A stretch of DNA of 64,000 bases from a virus: IMG/VR virus record IMGVR_UViG_3300043446_003513, positions 42,680 to 106,679 of that record. One strand, 5' to 3'. The notes under the pieces are model-generated. The model had not been told where the DNA came from. It was given only the letters and a program-made list of their open reading frames with translations, and ran no database searches. The position numbers were made by a program, and so were the translations under genes. Below, piece after piece: positions 63,914-64,000 of the stretch (positions within the stretch are counted from its first letter, which is position 1; every line of letters starts with the position of its first letter).

Positions 63914-64000
63914 TTCATTACCTCCTTCTGCGTTTGCCTGTTTTGCAATTATTTGTGTATCAGGCAACGTTAATCTTGATTTCTTAAACGAATCAAGAAT
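63392..64000 (-). CDS. 5'-truncated head protein, maturation protease or scaffold C-terminus
   Basis: The frame is open to the right edge and reads ILDSFKKSRLTLPDTQIIAK before the scaffold-like part, so the protein starts outside the window. The visible end is acidic, Ala/Val/Glu-rich and coiled coil, followed by a basic KSKWNGSFLGSVNELFN end of the kind that contacts capsid subunits. It is probably a protease-scaffold fusion, but the protease half is not visible. Confidence 0.65.
   Translation of the reverse strand: MLDSFKKSRLTLPDTQIIAKQANAEGGNEVSENTETLAPVEETVVEKVAEVVEAPVEEAPAVIAEADASADTVEKAADVSEVMVEEPDFAKMLGDLKGFFSETLTKATEANAAQVSQIQETVESFSKSVDARITELADQHSALSAAVTEIRNTMDGVQKRVDAVENDTAIKKSSDLGGSQEVTIKKSKWNGSFLGSVNELFN

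Overview
The window is a contiguous piece of a tailed double-stranded DNA phage genome, most likely a long-tailed siphovirus. It carries a very long tape-measure gene, an HK97-type capsid gene, a two-frame tail-assembly chaperone gene and terminase genes. A WhiB-like Fe-S regulator, an Lsr2-like AT-hook peptide, a three-cysteine AhpC with its AhpD partner, and start codons placed directly after -10 boxes all suggest an actinobacterial host. The low G+C content (about one third by eye in most of the window) fits a low-GC aquatic actinobacterium better than a soil one. The host is an inference. No integrase or portal gene is seen, so the window is not the whole genome.

Layout. Positions 1-1230 hold five small genes and one 5'-truncated gene on the plus strand, with a perfect-looking sigma-70 promoter and two terminators. 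Positions 1283-1618 are a palindrome-rich non-coding gap where the two gene blocks converge. From 1619 to the right end everything is on the minus strand. Read in the direction of transcription, from right to left, the order is: scaffold and capsid (64000-62323); head-tail connection and tail tube (62220-58296); chaperones, tape measure and tail tip (58188-45803); tail fibre-like proteins (45779-40062); replication and recombination (39986-29587: phosphoesterase, helicase, primase, SSB, C-family polymerase, MazG, RecA); accessory genes with Cas4-like nuclease, RuvC-like resolvase, FkbM methyltransferase, GT32 glycosyltransferase and PMI-like cupin (29603-22948); terminase (22961-20056); SGNH-like and SDR-like proteins; Dps plus CHAP endolysin (17707-16623); a secreted PA14/FN3/proline-rich protein with two holin-like proteins (15733-13085); then many small genes with WhiB, a proteasome-like hydrolase, a secreted subtilase, thioredoxin, AhpC and AhpD. 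Five tRNA genes (Asn, Thr, Arg, Met/CAU, Leu-UAA) lie between operons.

Three themes stand out. First, a dispersed antioxidant set: three-Cys AhpC, AhpD, thioredoxin and Dps. Second, seven iron/2-oxoglutarate-type oxygenases (six prolyl-hydroxylase-like, one JmjC/cupin-like) spread among unrelated operons. One sits between terS and terL, and one lacks the metal-binding Asp. A proline-rich secreted phage protein and a phage glycosyltransferase offer a speculative substrate and partner for them. Third, unusually readable transcription control: many near-consensus promoters, seven of them with the -10 box exactly six bases before the start codon (leaderless messages), four with the -35 box built over the TGA stop of the preceding gene, and several with inverted repeats in the spacer.

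In operon terms, the PA14 protein and the holin-like genes share one promoter (15778) and terminator (13073-13041). Dps and endolysin share another unit (promoter 17739, terminator 16589). AhpC and AhpD are led by a promoter with an 8-bp inverted repeat. Function calls rest on motifs read by eye; no database search was run.
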